DNA of 64,000 nt from Litoreibacter ascidiaceicola (GCF_900129235.1 NZ_FQUV01000002.1:124001-188000); one strand, 5' to 3'; shown: positions 8,034-17,012, counted from the first letter of the stretch. Notes: generated by a model not told the origin, from the letters alone. Numbers and translations: made by a program.

Positions 8034-8948
8034 ATGCATAAGGTGGTGCCTGTGTTGACGGTCGTCGCGGCCATGTTCGCCCTGTGGTATGCGGCTGTTC
8101 CCTTCATGAACGTGAAAGAGACCCTGACAGGTTTGGAGCGGGCAGGGGCGGTCGTCACCCCCGATAATCCGATCGAGCGCCGCGATGCCTCTTCATTCGG
8201 GTTGGTCTTTCGTAACAGCTTTGCCATTCCAGCGACTTATGCACAGGATCGGCCACGTCTGCCTGCCCCCCACCAGGTGGCGCAGGATTTGTGGGAAACT
8301 ACGGCCCTGAAAAAGGTCTCGTCAAAACGCTCATTGGTGTATCACGGCTGGATCACGCTGAGTGCCACACTTCTAGGTTTTGCGATCGGCACCGCGGCGG
8401 GAATTTTACTGGCCGTCGGGATCGTCCACAATCGGGCGATGGACATGAGCGTGATGCCTTGGGCCATTGCATCCCAAACGATCCCGATCCTTGCCATCGC
8501 GCCGATGATTATTGTCGTTTTGAATTCGATCGGCGTTCAGGGACTCATCCCGAAAGCCATCATCTCGGCCTATCTGAGCTTTTTCCCAGTCGTCGTTGGC
8601 ATGGTCAAAGGTCTGCGGGCGCCCGACGCCATGCAGCTTGACCTGCTCAAAACCTATAATGCGTCGCAAAATCAAGGGTTCTGGAAACTGCGGCTCCCTG
8701 CATCGATGCCTTACCTGTTTGCGTCCTTGAAGATTGGTGTCGCAGCGGCCTTGGTCGGGGCCATTGTCGCGGAGCTGCCCGCGGGTGGAGCGCGAGGGTT
8801 GGGCGGACGCATGCTCACCGGCAGCTATTACGGGCAAATGGTGCAAATCTGGTCGGCGCTCGTCTTCGCGGCGGTTCTTGCGGCGGCTTTGGTTCTGCTG
8901 ATCGGGTTCGCGCAAAAGCTCACCTTAAAGCGGATGGACCTGTCATGA
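8034..8948 (+). CDS. ABC importer permease 1
   Basis: A 304-residue inner-membrane permease of the binding-protein-dependent type. Several hydrophobic helices flank the EAA-like loop around LLKTYNASQNQGFWKLRLPASMPYL (residues about 203-227 as spread motifs). I chose the ATG at 8034 because GGGGAGGG ends about nine bases upstream; a GTG at 8025 would overlap that site. The N-terminal 75 residues before the core are longer than in simple NitT-type permeases and include a possible periplasmic loop. It overlaps the second permease by four bases (ATGA) and forms the channel with it. Confidence 0.85.
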   Translation: MHKVVPVLTVVAAMFALWYAAVPFMNVKETLTGLERAGAVVTPDNPIERRDASSFGLVFRNSFAIPATYAQDRPRLPAPHQVAQDLWETTALKKVSSKRSLVYHGWITLSATLLGFAIGTAAGILLAVGIVHNRAMDMSVMPWAIASQTIPILAIAPMIIVVLNSIGVQGLIPKAIISAYLSFFPVVVGMVKGLRAPDAMQLDLLKTYNASQNQGFWKLRLPASMPYLFASLKIGVAAALVGAIVAELPAGGARGLGGRMLTGSYYGQMVQIWSALVFAAVLAAALVLLIGFAQKLTLKRMDLS

Positions 8949-9790
8949 TGCTGGTCGCTCTTGCCTTGCTCATTTGGATTGCCATGTGGGTGTTGAATGT
9001 CCGGCTCGCGACGGGTGAGAATGCGAACACCCGCACCATAGGGCTTTTGGTTCCGGCCATTTTCGGCCTTACAATTCTTGTCGTTTGGGAGCTTTTGGTC
9101 CGTGGCCTTGCTGTGCCGCTGGTTATTTTACCTGCCCCGAGCCATGTTCTTTCAACTTTCTTAAGCGAGCTGCCGACGCTCTGGCTCGACCTGCAACAGA
9201 CATTCCTAAAGGGCGCGCTGAGTGGATATATCATCGGCTGCGGAGCCGCCTTCCTGACGGCCATACTGGTTGATCGGTACGACTTTTTGAAACGCGGATT
9301 GCTGCCTGTTGGAAACTTCGTGGCGGCGCTGCCGATTGTCGGCACCGCGCCGATCCTTGTCATGTGGTTCGGGTTCGACTGGCAGTCCAAGGCGGCAGTT
9401 GTCGTCGTCATGGTGTTTTTCCCGATGCTGGTAAACACGGTCGCAGGGTTGCAGGAGACCACCGCCATGCAACGCGACCTGATGCGTACCTATGGCGCGG
9501 GCTATTGGCCAAGCCTCACCAAGCTGCGGTTGCCAGCAGCGATGCCGTTTATTTTCAACGGGCTTAAAATTTCGACAACACTGGCGCTTATCGGCGCTAT
9601 TGTCGCCGAATTCTTTGGCTCGCCCACCATGGGGATGGGCTTTCGTATTTCGACCTCGGTTGGCCAGCTTGCGCTTGATATGGTCTGGGCGGAGATTGTG
9701 GTCGCGGCCCTCGCAGGGTCGGCCTTTTACGGCGTCGTCGCATTGGTCGAAAAGTCGGTGACCTTCTGGCACCCGTCACAACGAAAATAA
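8945..9790 (+). CDS. ABC importer permease 2
   Basis: A 281-residue BPD-type inner-membrane permease with about six helices and the ATPase-contact loop around MRTYGAGYWPSLTKLRLPAA. Its start codon overlaps the stop of permease 1, indicating translational coupling. It forms a heterodimeric channel with permease 1 for the NMT1-like binding protein that follows. Confidence 0.87.
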   Translation: MMLVALALLIWIAMWVLNVRLATGENANTRTIGLLVPAIFGLTILVVWELLVRGLAVPLVILPAPSHVLSTFLSELPTLWLDLQQTFLKGALSGYIIGCGAAFLTAILVDRYDFLKRGLLPVGNFVAALPIVGTAPILVMWFGFDWQSKAAVVVVMVFFPMLVNTVAGLQETTAMQRDLMRTYGAGYWPSLTKLRLPAAMPFIFNGLKISTTLALIGAIVAEFFGSPTMGMGFRISTSVGQLALDMVWAEIVVAALAGSAFYGVVALVEKSVTFWHPSQRK

Positions 9791-9825
9791 CGTATAACAA
9801 GAGTATCAACCTGGAGGAAAAACAC

Positions 9826-10806
9826 ATGAAACAACTACTGATGACCGCTGCGGCTTTGGCCATGGCGACGACAGCCCATGCCGCCGATGAGGTGAAATTG
9901 CAGCTTAAGTGGGTCACGCAAGCACAGTTCGCAGGCTACTACGTCGCCAAGGACAAAGGCTTCTATGACGAAGAAAATCTGGATGTTGAGGTTATGGCGG
10001 GTGGTCCCGATATTGCACCTGCGCAAGTGCTTGCCGGCGGTGGTGCGGATGTCATGCTGGACTGGTTGCCATCGGCGCTGTCAGCCCGCGAAAAGGGGCT
10101 GCCACTAGTGAACATTGCGCAGCCTTTCAAAACCTCTGGCCTGATGCTGACCTGCTGGAAAGACACGGGCATTACCGGCCCGCAAGATTTCAAGGGCCGC
10201 ACAATTGGTGTCTGGTTCTTCGGCAACGAGTATCCGTTCCTGAGCTGGATGTCCCAAGAGGGCATTTCCACCGATGGCGGCGAGGACGGGGTGACCGTTC
10301 TCAAGCAGGGCTTCAACGTCGATCCGCTGCTGCAACGTCAGGCTGATTGCATCTCGACCATGACTTATAATGAATTCGGTCAGGTGCTGGACGCTGGCGT
10401 GTCGGAGGACGAGCTGGTGACCTTCAAATACGAGGACCAAGGTGTTGCGACCCAAGAAGACGGCATTTACGTCCTTGAGGACAACCTCAAGGACCCGGCC
10501 TTCAAGGACAAAATGGTGCGTTTTGTGCGGGCCTCGATGAAGGGCTGGAAATACGCCGAGGAAAATCCGGACGAGGCGGCGGACATCGTGTTGGAGAACG
10601 ACGAATCCGGCGCGCAGACCGAGGCGCACCAGCGTCGCATGATGCGTGAAATTGCCAAGCTGACCGCAGGCTCCAACGGGGCGCTGGACGAGGCGGATTA
10701 CGAGCGCACGGTGGCAACGCTGCTTGCTGGTGGCTCTGATCCGGTGATCACGAAAACACCCGAAGGAGCTTGGACCGCTGAAATCACGGACGAAGCTTTG
10801 AAGTAA
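9826..10806 (+). CDS. NMT1/THI5-like periplasmic substrate-binding protein
   Basis: A 326-residue periplasmic binding protein. It begins with a Sec signal (MKQLLMTAAALAMATTAHAA, cut after Ala20) and continues with the family's opening pattern KLQLKWVTQAQFAGYYVAK. The GGPDIAPAQVLAGGGAD stretch is the usual ligand-loop region. This family binds hydroxymethylpyrimidine-type, riboflavin-like or other heterocycles. Next to pyrimidine catabolic genes, a pyrimidine or hydantoin ligand is likely. A strong GGAGG ribosome site precedes the ATG, and a hairpin follows the gene. Confidence 0.88.
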   Translation: MKQLLMTAAALAMATTAHAADEVKLQLKWVTQAQFAGYYVAKDKGFYDEENLDVEVMAGGPDIAPAQVLAGGGADVMLDWLPSALSAREKGLPLVNIAQPFKTSGLMLTCWKDTGITGPQDFKGRTIGVWFFGNEYPFLSWMSQEGISTDGGEDGVTVLKQGFNVDPLLQRQADCISTMTYNEFGQVLDAGVSEDELVTFKYEDQGVATQEDGIYVLEDNLKDPAFKDKMVRFVRASMKGWKYAEENPDEAADIVLENDESGAQTEAHQRRMMREIAKLTAGSNGALDEADYERTVATLLAGGSDPVITKTPEGAWTAEITDEALK

Positions 10807-10815
10807 TCAACGAGT

Positions 10816-10840
10816 GAGATGGGCGTTTTGCGCCCATCTC
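10816..10840. terminator. Hairpin between convergent genes
   Basis: GAGATGGGCG and CGCCCATCTC form a perfect 10-bp stem around a 5-base loop, just after the binding-protein stop and just before the end of the opposing gene. There is no clear U-run on either side, so termination may be weak or bidirectional. Confidence 0.6.
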
Positions 10841-10853
10841 GACCCTTGGGGTG

Positions 10854-11906
10854 TCAGCCCCCAATTCCCTCGAACGTCACTGCCGCGCCCAACGCGCTTG
10901 CCAGGATCGGCGAGACGATCGCAACGATCTTTTTGAACGCCTCCAGTGACGCAATCCTGTTGATGTCGAACCCCATGACCTGCGCGCCAACCTCGGGGCT
11001 TCCGTGGGCTGCCACGGCGTCGTGGAACCGCTCGATACGCACCATCAGGATCAGGCTCACGGGCATATAGTAGCTTAGAATGAGTACCGAATAACTGACC
11101 CCGCGGTAAAGCGAGATGGCATTGACCAGCTCCGCATGACGCCCACGCAGTTCGGGGTCGGCAATCATCGGTCCGGGCCATTTCATCCAGGACAGGACCA
11201 GCACCATCCCGACGCTCAGCAAGATGCCCGAACAATAAAGGTATCTGGTCGATGCGTCTTGCGCGCGGCGTAGGATTTCAGCCTCTGCGGCGAGGCCTTC
11301 ACGGCTCAGAAGATGTGGGCCCTGCGGGCGGGCAAGCGCCAGAACCATTCCGGCAATGACCGCAGCTGCCGCAAGGGACGTGATGTGGTTCGCCTTATCG
11401 AGCAGAAATTCCATCCCGTGAAAGGCTCCCTCATCGTCGCAAGCAAGCGACGTCTCGCACGCCCTGAGCCATCCGGAACTCAGCGCGTCGACGAACAGGG
11501 ATTTGCCCAGCAGCTCATAAGCTTCAAAACTGCCCATCCATGCGGGCTCGAGCGTGTTGAACACCATCGTGAACGCGACCACGGCGACCAATCCCAGCAG
11601 GATGCGGACGGCAGATTTCGGGCTGTGTTGGGACCACAATTCTGAAAAGAAGATCGCAATGAAAATGACGCAAACGGCGAAGTAGAAAAACCATGCCGAT
11701 AGGAAGCGATAACGGGCCGTCAGTTCCAGCAACGGGGCAGGGGTGACGGTCACCGCATCTGGCAGCACCAATGCGCTGTTGCCAAAGTTGCCCAGAACAT
11801 ATTCGGAGGCCAGCAGCACAAAGGCCGGCAACGCAAGGATGCCAAGATGCTTGGGCGCGATGACCAGTCGGCCGCGGGGCCGCAGGCGGGGTGGAATGAT
11901 CCCCAT
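10854..11906 (-). CDS. Multi-spanning membrane protein of unknown function
   Basis: A 350-residue integral membrane protein that I do not recognise. It has about seven to eight hydrophobic segments (for example ALPAFVLLASEYVLG, FFYFAVCVIFIAIFF, LLGLVAVVAFTMVF, a middle helix at AAAAVIAGMVLALA and a C-terminal pair). A soluble, partly acidic stretch near residues 150-170 carries two cysteines (ACETSLACDDEGAFHG). The start codon lies in the perfect palindrome ATCCCCATGGGGAT and follows an AGGGGG ribosome site that forms part of a long inverted repeat (11916-11998), suggesting control at the RNA level. It is transcribed away from ppk2 in the same direction. Confidence 0.65.
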   Translation of the reverse strand: MGIIPPRLRPRGRLVIAPKHLGILALPAFVLLASEYVLGNFGNSALVLPDAVTVTPAPLLELTARYRFLSAWFFYFAVCVIFIAIFFSELWSQHSPKSAVRILLGLVAVVAFTMVFNTLEPAWMGSFEAYELLGKSLFVDALSSGWLRACETSLACDDEGAFHGMEFLLDKANHITSLAAAAVIAGMVLALARPQGPHLLSREGLAAEAEILRRAQDASTRYLYCSGILLSVGMVLVLSWMKWPGPMIADPELRGRHAELVNAISLYRGVSYSVLILSYYMPVSLILMVRIERFHDAVAAHGSPEVGAQVMGFDINRIASLEAFKKIVAIVSPILASALGAAVTFEGIGG

Positions 11907-11998
11907 GGGGATGCCCCCTGTCTAAAATGGGCGCAGAAAAACGGACTGCGCGCGTTTGAAAAGCAATAAAACTGCTATCAGACTGCGCTTAGACAGGG
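11904..11998 (-). promoter_or_regulatory. Structured 5' leader, possible cis-regulatory RNA
   Basis: On the minus strand CCCTGTCTAA (from 11998) pairs perfectly with TTAGACAGGG, which overlaps the ribosome site of the membrane-protein gene. Inside this, GCGCAG pairs with CTGCGC, and a second internal GCGCAG could pair with the same CTGCGC instead, so two exclusive folds are possible. The element lies 20 bases after the ppk2 stop, so a terminator or processing role for ppk2 is the alternative; no U-run follows the stem. Confidence 0.45.
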
Positions 11999-12018
11999 CG
12001 GTGGGTCAAGTGTGGCGC

Positions 12019-12909
12019 TTATCCCTTACGGTTTGCGGGATGCAACGAGGACGACAGGATGTGGTCTGAATCATGCACAACCGCTTCAGCCTGATGGTAG
12101 ATTTTCGGGTCCGGCGCAGTTGCAACGCTGTCATCTTTGTCAGGGTAGTCAAGCTGCCATAGGAAGTGCTTGATACAAGCCAGCCGCGCACGCTTCTTGT
12201 CGTTCGAGCGGATAACGGTCCATGGCGCATCTGCCGTATCCGTATAGAAAAACATCGCCTCCTTCGCCTCGGTGTAGTCGTCCCATTTGTCCAAGCTGGC
12301 GCGATCAATGGGAGACAGCTTCCAGCGTTTCAGCGGGTCGGTCTCACGCGAGGCAAAGCGACGCTTCTGCTCTTCCTGAGTGACCGAAAACCAGTATTTG
12401 AACAGCTTGATACCGCTGCGGGTCAGCATGCGCTCGAATTCAGGGGTCTGGCGCATGAATTCAAGATATTCGGTTGGCGCACAGAAATTCATCACCCGCT
12501 CGACCCCTGCCCGGTTGTACCATGACCGGTCATACAGCACCATTTCGCCCGCCGTCGGCAGATGCTTCACATAGCGTTGGAAGAACCACTGGCCGCGCTC
12601 TTCGTCGGTGGGCTTGTTCAAGGCCACCACACGCGCCGCACGTGGGTTCAAGTGTTCGGTAAAGCGTTTGATCGTGCCGCCTTTGCCTGCCGCATCGCGC
12701 CCTTCGAACAGCAAAACGAACTTCTGACCGGTTTCCTGAACCCAGTGCTGGACCTTCAGCAACTCCACCTGCAACGCGGCCTTTTCGGCCTCGTAGGGCG
12801 CGCGGCCCAGCTTCTTGGCGTAGGGGTACTCCCCTTGCTCGAAACCGGTGATGGTATCATGGGCTGGTTTGGGTGCTGTCGGTGTGGCGTTTGCTTTTGA
12901 TGTGGTCAT
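12019..12909 (-). CDS. ppk2: Polyphosphate kinase 2
   Basis: This 296-residue cytoplasmic PPK2 makes nucleoside triphosphate or diphosphate from polyphosphate, or the reverse. Walker A is EGRDAAGKGG (residues 69-78), followed by the family blocks LNPRAARVVAL, WFFQRYVKHLP and YDRSWYNRAGVERV with Walker B and lid residues. The length fits a single-domain class I enzyme. It is divergent from an EamA transporter, and an FNR-type site lies in the shared upstream region, so it may respond to oxygen limitation. Confidence 0.93.
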   Translation of the reverse strand: MTTSKANATPTAPKPAHDTITGFEQGEYPYAKKLGRAPYEAEKAALQVELLKVQHWVQETGQKFVLLFEGRDAAGKGGTIKRFTEHLNPRAARVVALNKPTDEERGQWFFQRYVKHLPTAGEMVLYDRSWYNRAGVERVMNFCAPTEYLEFMRQTPEFERMLTRSGIKLFKYWFSVTQEEQKRRFASRETDPLKRWKLSPIDRASLDKWDDYTEAKEAMFFYTDTADAPWTVIRSNDKKRARLACIKHFLWQLDYPDKDDSVATAPDPKIYHQAEAVVHDSDHILSSSLHPANRKG

Positions 12910-12986
12910 ATGGGCCTTCGAGTGTTGGAATGGAAAGGGCTGCTTATCCAGCGCGCAAACCTTAACAAAAAATGACTGAAACTGCC

Positions 12987-13000
12987 TTGACCTAAATCAA
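12987..13000. promoter_or_regulatory. FNR/FnrL-type box
   Basis: TTGACCTAAATCAA fits the FnrL-style pattern TTGAY-N4-RTCAA exactly. It sits 55 bases before the EamA gene and 78 bases before ppk2, within a divergent promoter region, so either or both genes could be controlled. The assignment is by consensus only. Confidence 0.55.
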
Positions 13001-13054
13001 GAGCACCCCGCAAAACCACTTGCCGCCCAAAGAGTTGCGCCCTAGCGTCCTCGC

Positions 13055-13903
13055 ATGACACCATTGGTTTTCTTTGCCGTACTGACGGCCGCCTTGCTGC
13101 ACGCCGTCTGGAACGCTTTGGTGAAAGGTGGGGCTGACAAGCGGTTGAATATGGCAGGTGTGGTGATCGGGCATTTGCCGATTGCGGTGCCCATGCTGGC
13201 TTTCGTACCTGCGCCGGACCCGGCGTCCTATCCTTATCTTTTTGCAGGCATAGCCCTGCATTTCGGCTATCAGTGTTTTTTGCTTGAGTCCTACAGAATA
13301 GGGGACCTGACACAGGTCTATCCCATCGCCCGTGGGGTCGCTCCATTGCTGGTAGCCGTCGTATCGCTGGTGTTCCTTGGGGTAGACCTATCTAGCATGG
13401 AAATCCTAGCGGTGGTCACCATCGCCGCAGGGATACTGAGCATCTCTTTGGTGCGGGGGGCTGATGGCTTGCGCAACGGTCGCGCAACGGCCATGGCACT
13501 TGCTACAGGGTGCTTTATCGCCAGCTATTCCCTTGTGGACGGTTTGGGCGCGCGCGTAGCGGGAACGGCGCTTGGGTTCTACGCTTGGCTGGGCATCGCC
13601 AATGCAGTCCTCTTTGTGGTGTTCATGGCGGTGACAACGCCTCAGGTGCTGCGTGACCTCCCGATCAAGGGGAAGAAGATATTCTTTGTTGGCGGCTCGG
13701 CCTCGTTTGTCGCGTTTAGTCTTGTGATGTGGGCGTTTACCCAAGCACCCATCGCGCTTGTGACGGCACTGCGCGAGATATCTATCATCTTCGCGCTTTT
13801 GATCGGGGTGCTCCTGATGGGCGAGCGCCTCAGCCTTGGCAAGGTCGTCTCGACCATGATCACGCTGCTTGGTGTCATCTTGCTGCGCGCGACACGGTCT
13901 TGA
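13055..13903 (+). CDS. EamA/DMT-family transporter
   Basis: A 282-residue inner-membrane protein with about ten helices in two EamA repeats. The N-terminal LLHAVWNALVKGG motif and the C-terminal APIALVTALREISIIFALLIG segment with a GERLS turn are typical of drug/metabolite transporters. The substrate is not predictable. It is divergent from ppk2 and separated from ccmF by 112 bases without an obvious terminator. Confidence 0.85.
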   Translation: MTPLVFFAVLTAALLHAVWNALVKGGADKRLNMAGVVIGHLPIAVPMLAFVPAPDPASYPYLFAGIALHFGYQCFLLESYRIGDLTQVYPIARGVAPLLVAVVSLVFLGVDLSSMEILAVVTIAAGILSISLVRGADGLRNGRATAMALATGCFIASYSLVDGLGARVAGTALGFYAWLGIANAVLFVVFMAVTTPQVLRDLPIKGKKIFFVGGSASFVAFSLVMWAFTQAPIALVTALREISIIFALLIGVLLMGERLSLGKVVSTMITLLGVILLRATRS

Positions 13904-14015
13904 GCGGCCAGATAGCCGGAATGTGATCAATCGGGTCAACGCGTCGCGGCTGGATTGCTTGACCTTCCTGCTCGCTTGCGCGCAATTAGATCAAACCCTC
14001 TAGACAGGCTGGCCC

Positions 14016-16001
14016 ATGATCCCTGAACTCGGACAATTCGCCCTCTCTCTGGCTCTTATCGCAGCGGTCGTGCAAAGTGTACTGCCCATGATGGGTGCCG
14101 CGCGGGGGAACGCCTTATGGATGCGCTCGGCTCAGGCCAGCGCACTCGCACAGTTCGCGCTCATCGCCTTTGCGTTCGCAGCCTTGATGCGCAGCTATAT
14201 TGTCTCCGATTTCACCGTGGTGAACGTGGTCAACAACTCGCATTCGCTAAAGCCGATGATCTACAAAGTCGCGGGCACTTGGGGCAACCACGAAGGCTCG
14301 TTGTTGCTTTGGGTCTTCATCCTCGCGGGTTTCGGCGCGGCGGTGGCCTTCTTCGGACGCAATATCCCCGAGGCGTTGAAAGCCCGCACGCTCTCCGTGC
14401 AGGCGTGGATTTCCGTCGGCTTTATCAGCTTCATGTTGTTCACCTCGAACCCGTTTACGCGGGTCTTCCCGCCCCCTTTGGACGGCAATGACCTGAATCC
14501 GCTGCTGCAAGATATCGGCCTCGCGATCCACCCGCCTTTGCTTTACGTCGGCTATGTCGGGTTCTCCATCGTGTTCTCCTTTGCCGTCGCCGCCCTGATC
14601 GAAGGGCGCGTGGACCCTGCATGGGCGCGTTGGGTGCGGCCATGGACGTTGGCTGCTTGGACTGCGTTGTCCGCTGGCATCGGACTAGGCTCGTGGTGGG
14701 CATATTACGAGTTGGGCTGGGGAGGCTGGTGGTTCTGGGACCCGGTCGAGAACGTCTCCTTCATGCCGTGGCTTCTTGGTACAGCGCTTTTGCACTCTGC
14801 CATCGTGACAGAGAAGCGGGACACCTTTAAAAGCTGGACCATCCTGCTGGCGATCCTGACCTTCTCGCTGTCATTGCTCGGCACCTTCATCGTGCGCTCG
14901 GGCCTGCTGACCTCGGTCCACGCTTTCGCGGTCGACCCGGAGCGCGGCATCTATATCCTTGGCTTGTTGTTTGTCTCAATCGGCGGCTCGCTCGCGCTGT
15001 TCGCTTGGCGCGCGCCCTCCATGGAAGGCGGGGGCCTATTTGCCCCAATTTCCCGCGAAGCAGGGTTGCTCATTAACAACCTGTTGCTTGCAACAGCCAC
15101 TGCGACCGTTCTGTTCGGCACGCTCTACCCGTTGTTCCTTGAGGCCGTCACCGGCGACAAAATCTCCGTCGGGCCACCGTTCTTTAACGCCGGTTTCATA
15201 CCGATCATGCTGCCGCTGCTGCTGGTAATGGGCATTGGCCCGTTCCTGTCATGGAAACGGGCGGATATCGGCGGCGTGCTGTCCCGCCTGAAACTGGCTT
15301 TCGCCATCGCGGTCATCGCCGCCTTGGTCGTCTGGTATATCACCACGGGCGGCCCCGTTCTTGCGATCATCGCCATGGGTGTGTCGGTCTGGCTTTTGGT
15401 CGCAACGGCGCAGGAATGGATCAAACGCGTGAAGCTGTTTCAGCCCGGTGCCGTGGCGCGCATCCACCGCCAGCCCCGTGCGTCCCACGGTATGACCTTG
15501 GCGCATCTGGGCGTGGCAATCTTGGCGATGGGCGCGACGGGATCGTCGGCTTGGAAAGAGGACATCGTCACCTTCGCCAGCCCCGGCACGCAGGTCGAGA
15601 TCGCAGGCTTCGAGCTGACATTTGAAAGCATCGAGCGCCAGCAAGGCCCGAACTATATCGCGCAAGTCGCCACCTTGAACGTGACCCGTGACGGTGATTT
15701 CGTCACCAAGCTGTATCCAGAGCGCAGGGACTATCCGGCGGCGGGCTCCACAACGACTGAAAGTTCCATCCGGCAAACCTTGGCGGGTGACCTTTATACC
15801 TCCATCGCGGAACCTGCGGCGGAAGGGGCCAAGGGCCAGTGGACGTTGCGCGTGTTGTACGAGCCTTTGGTGAACTTCCTGTGGATCGGGACCGCGTTTC
15901 TTGTTCTTGGGGGCGGGTTGTCCTTGTCGGATCGCAGGCTGCGCGTCGGTGCGCCACGCAAATCCAAAGCCGCGCCTGTTGGCGCAACACCGGCGGAGTA
16001 A
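14016..16001 (+). CDS. ccmF: Cytochrome c heme lyase CcmF
   Basis: A 661-residue inner-membrane heme lyase subunit of system I. It attaches heme to apocytochrome c in the periplasm together with CcmH. The tryptophan-rich heme-handling segment WGGWWFWDPVENVSFMPW is clear (around residue 236), and at least 12 further helices and conserved periplasmic histidines (for example HPPLLYVGY and SVHAFAVDP) are present. The C-terminal periplasmic beta domain is followed by a last helix. It leads the ccmF-ccmG-ccmH-ccmI run; ccmABC are not in the window. Confidence 0.97.
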   Translation: MIPELGQFALSLALIAAVVQSVLPMMGAARGNALWMRSAQASALAQFALIAFAFAALMRSYIVSDFTVVNVVNNSHSLKPMIYKVAGTWGNHEGSLLLWVFILAGFGAAVAFFGRNIPEALKARTLSVQAWISVGFISFMLFTSNPFTRVFPPPLDGNDLNPLLQDIGLAIHPPLLYVGYVGFSIVFSFAVAALIEGRVDPAWARWVRPWTLAAWTALSAGIGLGSWWAYYELGWGGWWFWDPVENVSFMPWLLGTALLHSAIVTEKRDTFKSWTILLAILTFSLSLLGTFIVRSGLLTSVHAFAVDPERGIYILGLLFVSIGGSLALFAWRAPSMEGGGLFAPISREAGLLINNLLLATATATVLFGTLYPLFLEAVTGDKISVGPPFFNAGFIPIMLPLLLVMGIGPFLSWKRADIGGVLSRLKLAFAIAVIAALVVWYITTGGPVLAIIAMGVSVWLLVATAQEWIKRVKLFQPGAVARIHRQPRASHGMTLAHLGVAILAMGATGSSAWKEDIVTFASPGTQVEIAGFELTFESIERQQGPNYIAQVATLNVTRDGDFVTKLYPERRDYPAAGSTTTESSIRQTLAGDLYTSIAEPAAEGAKGQWTLRVLYEPLVNFLWIGTAFLVLGGGLSLSDRRLRVGAPRKSKAAPVGATPAE

Positions 16002-16005
16002 TCAG

Positions 16006-16548
16006 ATGAAACGGCTACTCTTCGCGCTGCCATTGTTGGTGGCCTTGATCATCGGCGGCTTTGCCATCTGGGGACTGTCCGGTGGACGCGACCCGTCGGC
16101 ACTGCCATCCGTGTTGATCTCCCAGCCGGTCCCACAACTGGACCTTGGCCCGATCGAGGGTGTCGACCGTCCGGGCCTGACCACTGCAGATATCTCTAGG
16201 ATGGAGGGCATCAAACTGCTCAACGTCTTCGCCTCTTGGTGCGCGCCGTGCCGTGCGGAACATCCCAACCTGACCCGCTTGGGACAGGAGGAGGGGCTGA
16301 CCCTCATCGGCATCAACTACAAAGACAAACCCGAAGCCGCCGCCAAATGGCTCGAAGAGCTGGGCAATCCATACACAGCCCTCGGCTCCGACTACGCGGG
16401 CCGAGCGGGCATTGATCTGGGCATTTCCGGCGTGCCGGAGACGTTCATCATCGACGCCGATGGCATCATCCGCCACCGGTTCGCGGGGCCTGTCGTGGGC
16501 GATGGTCTCAAACGGTTCATGGACGCTTTGGACGAGGTGCGCAAATGA
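16006..16548 (+). CDS. ccmG: Periplasmic thioredoxin CcmG/DsbE
   Basis: A 180-residue membrane-anchored thioredoxin. The N-terminal helix spans residues 3-22, the active site is WCAPC (Cys79 and Cys82), and the cis-proline loop is GVPET. It reduces the CXXCH cysteines of apocytochrome c before heme ligation. The ATG at 16006 starts right after ccmF (4 bases); an upstream frame would give no signal. It overlaps ccmH by four bases. Confidence 0.95.
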   Translation: MKRLLFALPLLVALIIGGFAIWGLSGGRDPSALPSVLISQPVPQLDLGPIEGVDRPGLTTADISRMEGIKLLNVFASWCAPCRAEHPNLTRLGQEEGLTLIGINYKDKPEAAAKWLEELGNPYTALGSDYAGRAGIDLGISGVPETFIIDADGIIRHRFAGPVVGDGLKRFMDALDEVRK

Positions 16549-17012
16549 TCCGCGCCGCCCTTGTTGCGCTTGCCCTGCTGGCCAGCCCCGCCTTCGCTGT
16601 GGAACCAGACGAGGTGTTATCCGACCCCGCATTGGAAGACCGCGCCCGTGCGATCTCGGCCAATGTGCGGTGTGTCGTGTGCCAGAACGAGCCGATAGAC
16701 AGCTCCAACGCAGGCGTGGCACGGGACCTTCGGGTGCTGATCCGCGAGCGGCTTGTGGCAGGGGATACCGATCAGGAAATCTATGATTTCCTCGTGCTGC
16801 GCTATGGCGACTTCGTCCTGTTCAAACCGCCGTTCAAGCCCTCGACCTATGCGCTATGGCTTGGACCGTTCGCCATTCTGTTCATCGGGGGGGCAGCCGT
16901 CGCGATCTCGCTGTCGCGTCGCCCGCGCAGACCCGCAACCAAAGACACCCACCTGAGCACCAAAGAGGAAACCGAATTGGCCAAGCTCATGGAAGAGGAC
17001 AAATCCCTATGA
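16545..17012 (+). CDS. ccmH: Cytochrome c biogenesis protein CcmH
   Basis: A 155-residue protein with an N-terminal signal, the redox motif RCVVCQ (Cys43, Cys46), the conserved IRERLVAGDTDQEIYDFLVLRYG segment that marks this family, and one C-terminal helix near residues 105-122. It handles apocytochrome thiols in the heme ligation complex with CcmF and CcmI. Overlaps at both ends (ATGA) show tight coupling. Confidence 0.95.
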   Translation: MIRAALVALALLASPAFAVEPDEVLSDPALEDRARAISANVRCVVCQNEPIDSSNAGVARDLRVLIRERLVAGDTDQEIYDFLVLRYGDFVLFKPPFKPSTYALWLGPFAILFIGGAAVAISLSRRPRRPATKDTHLSTKEETELAKLMEEDKSL

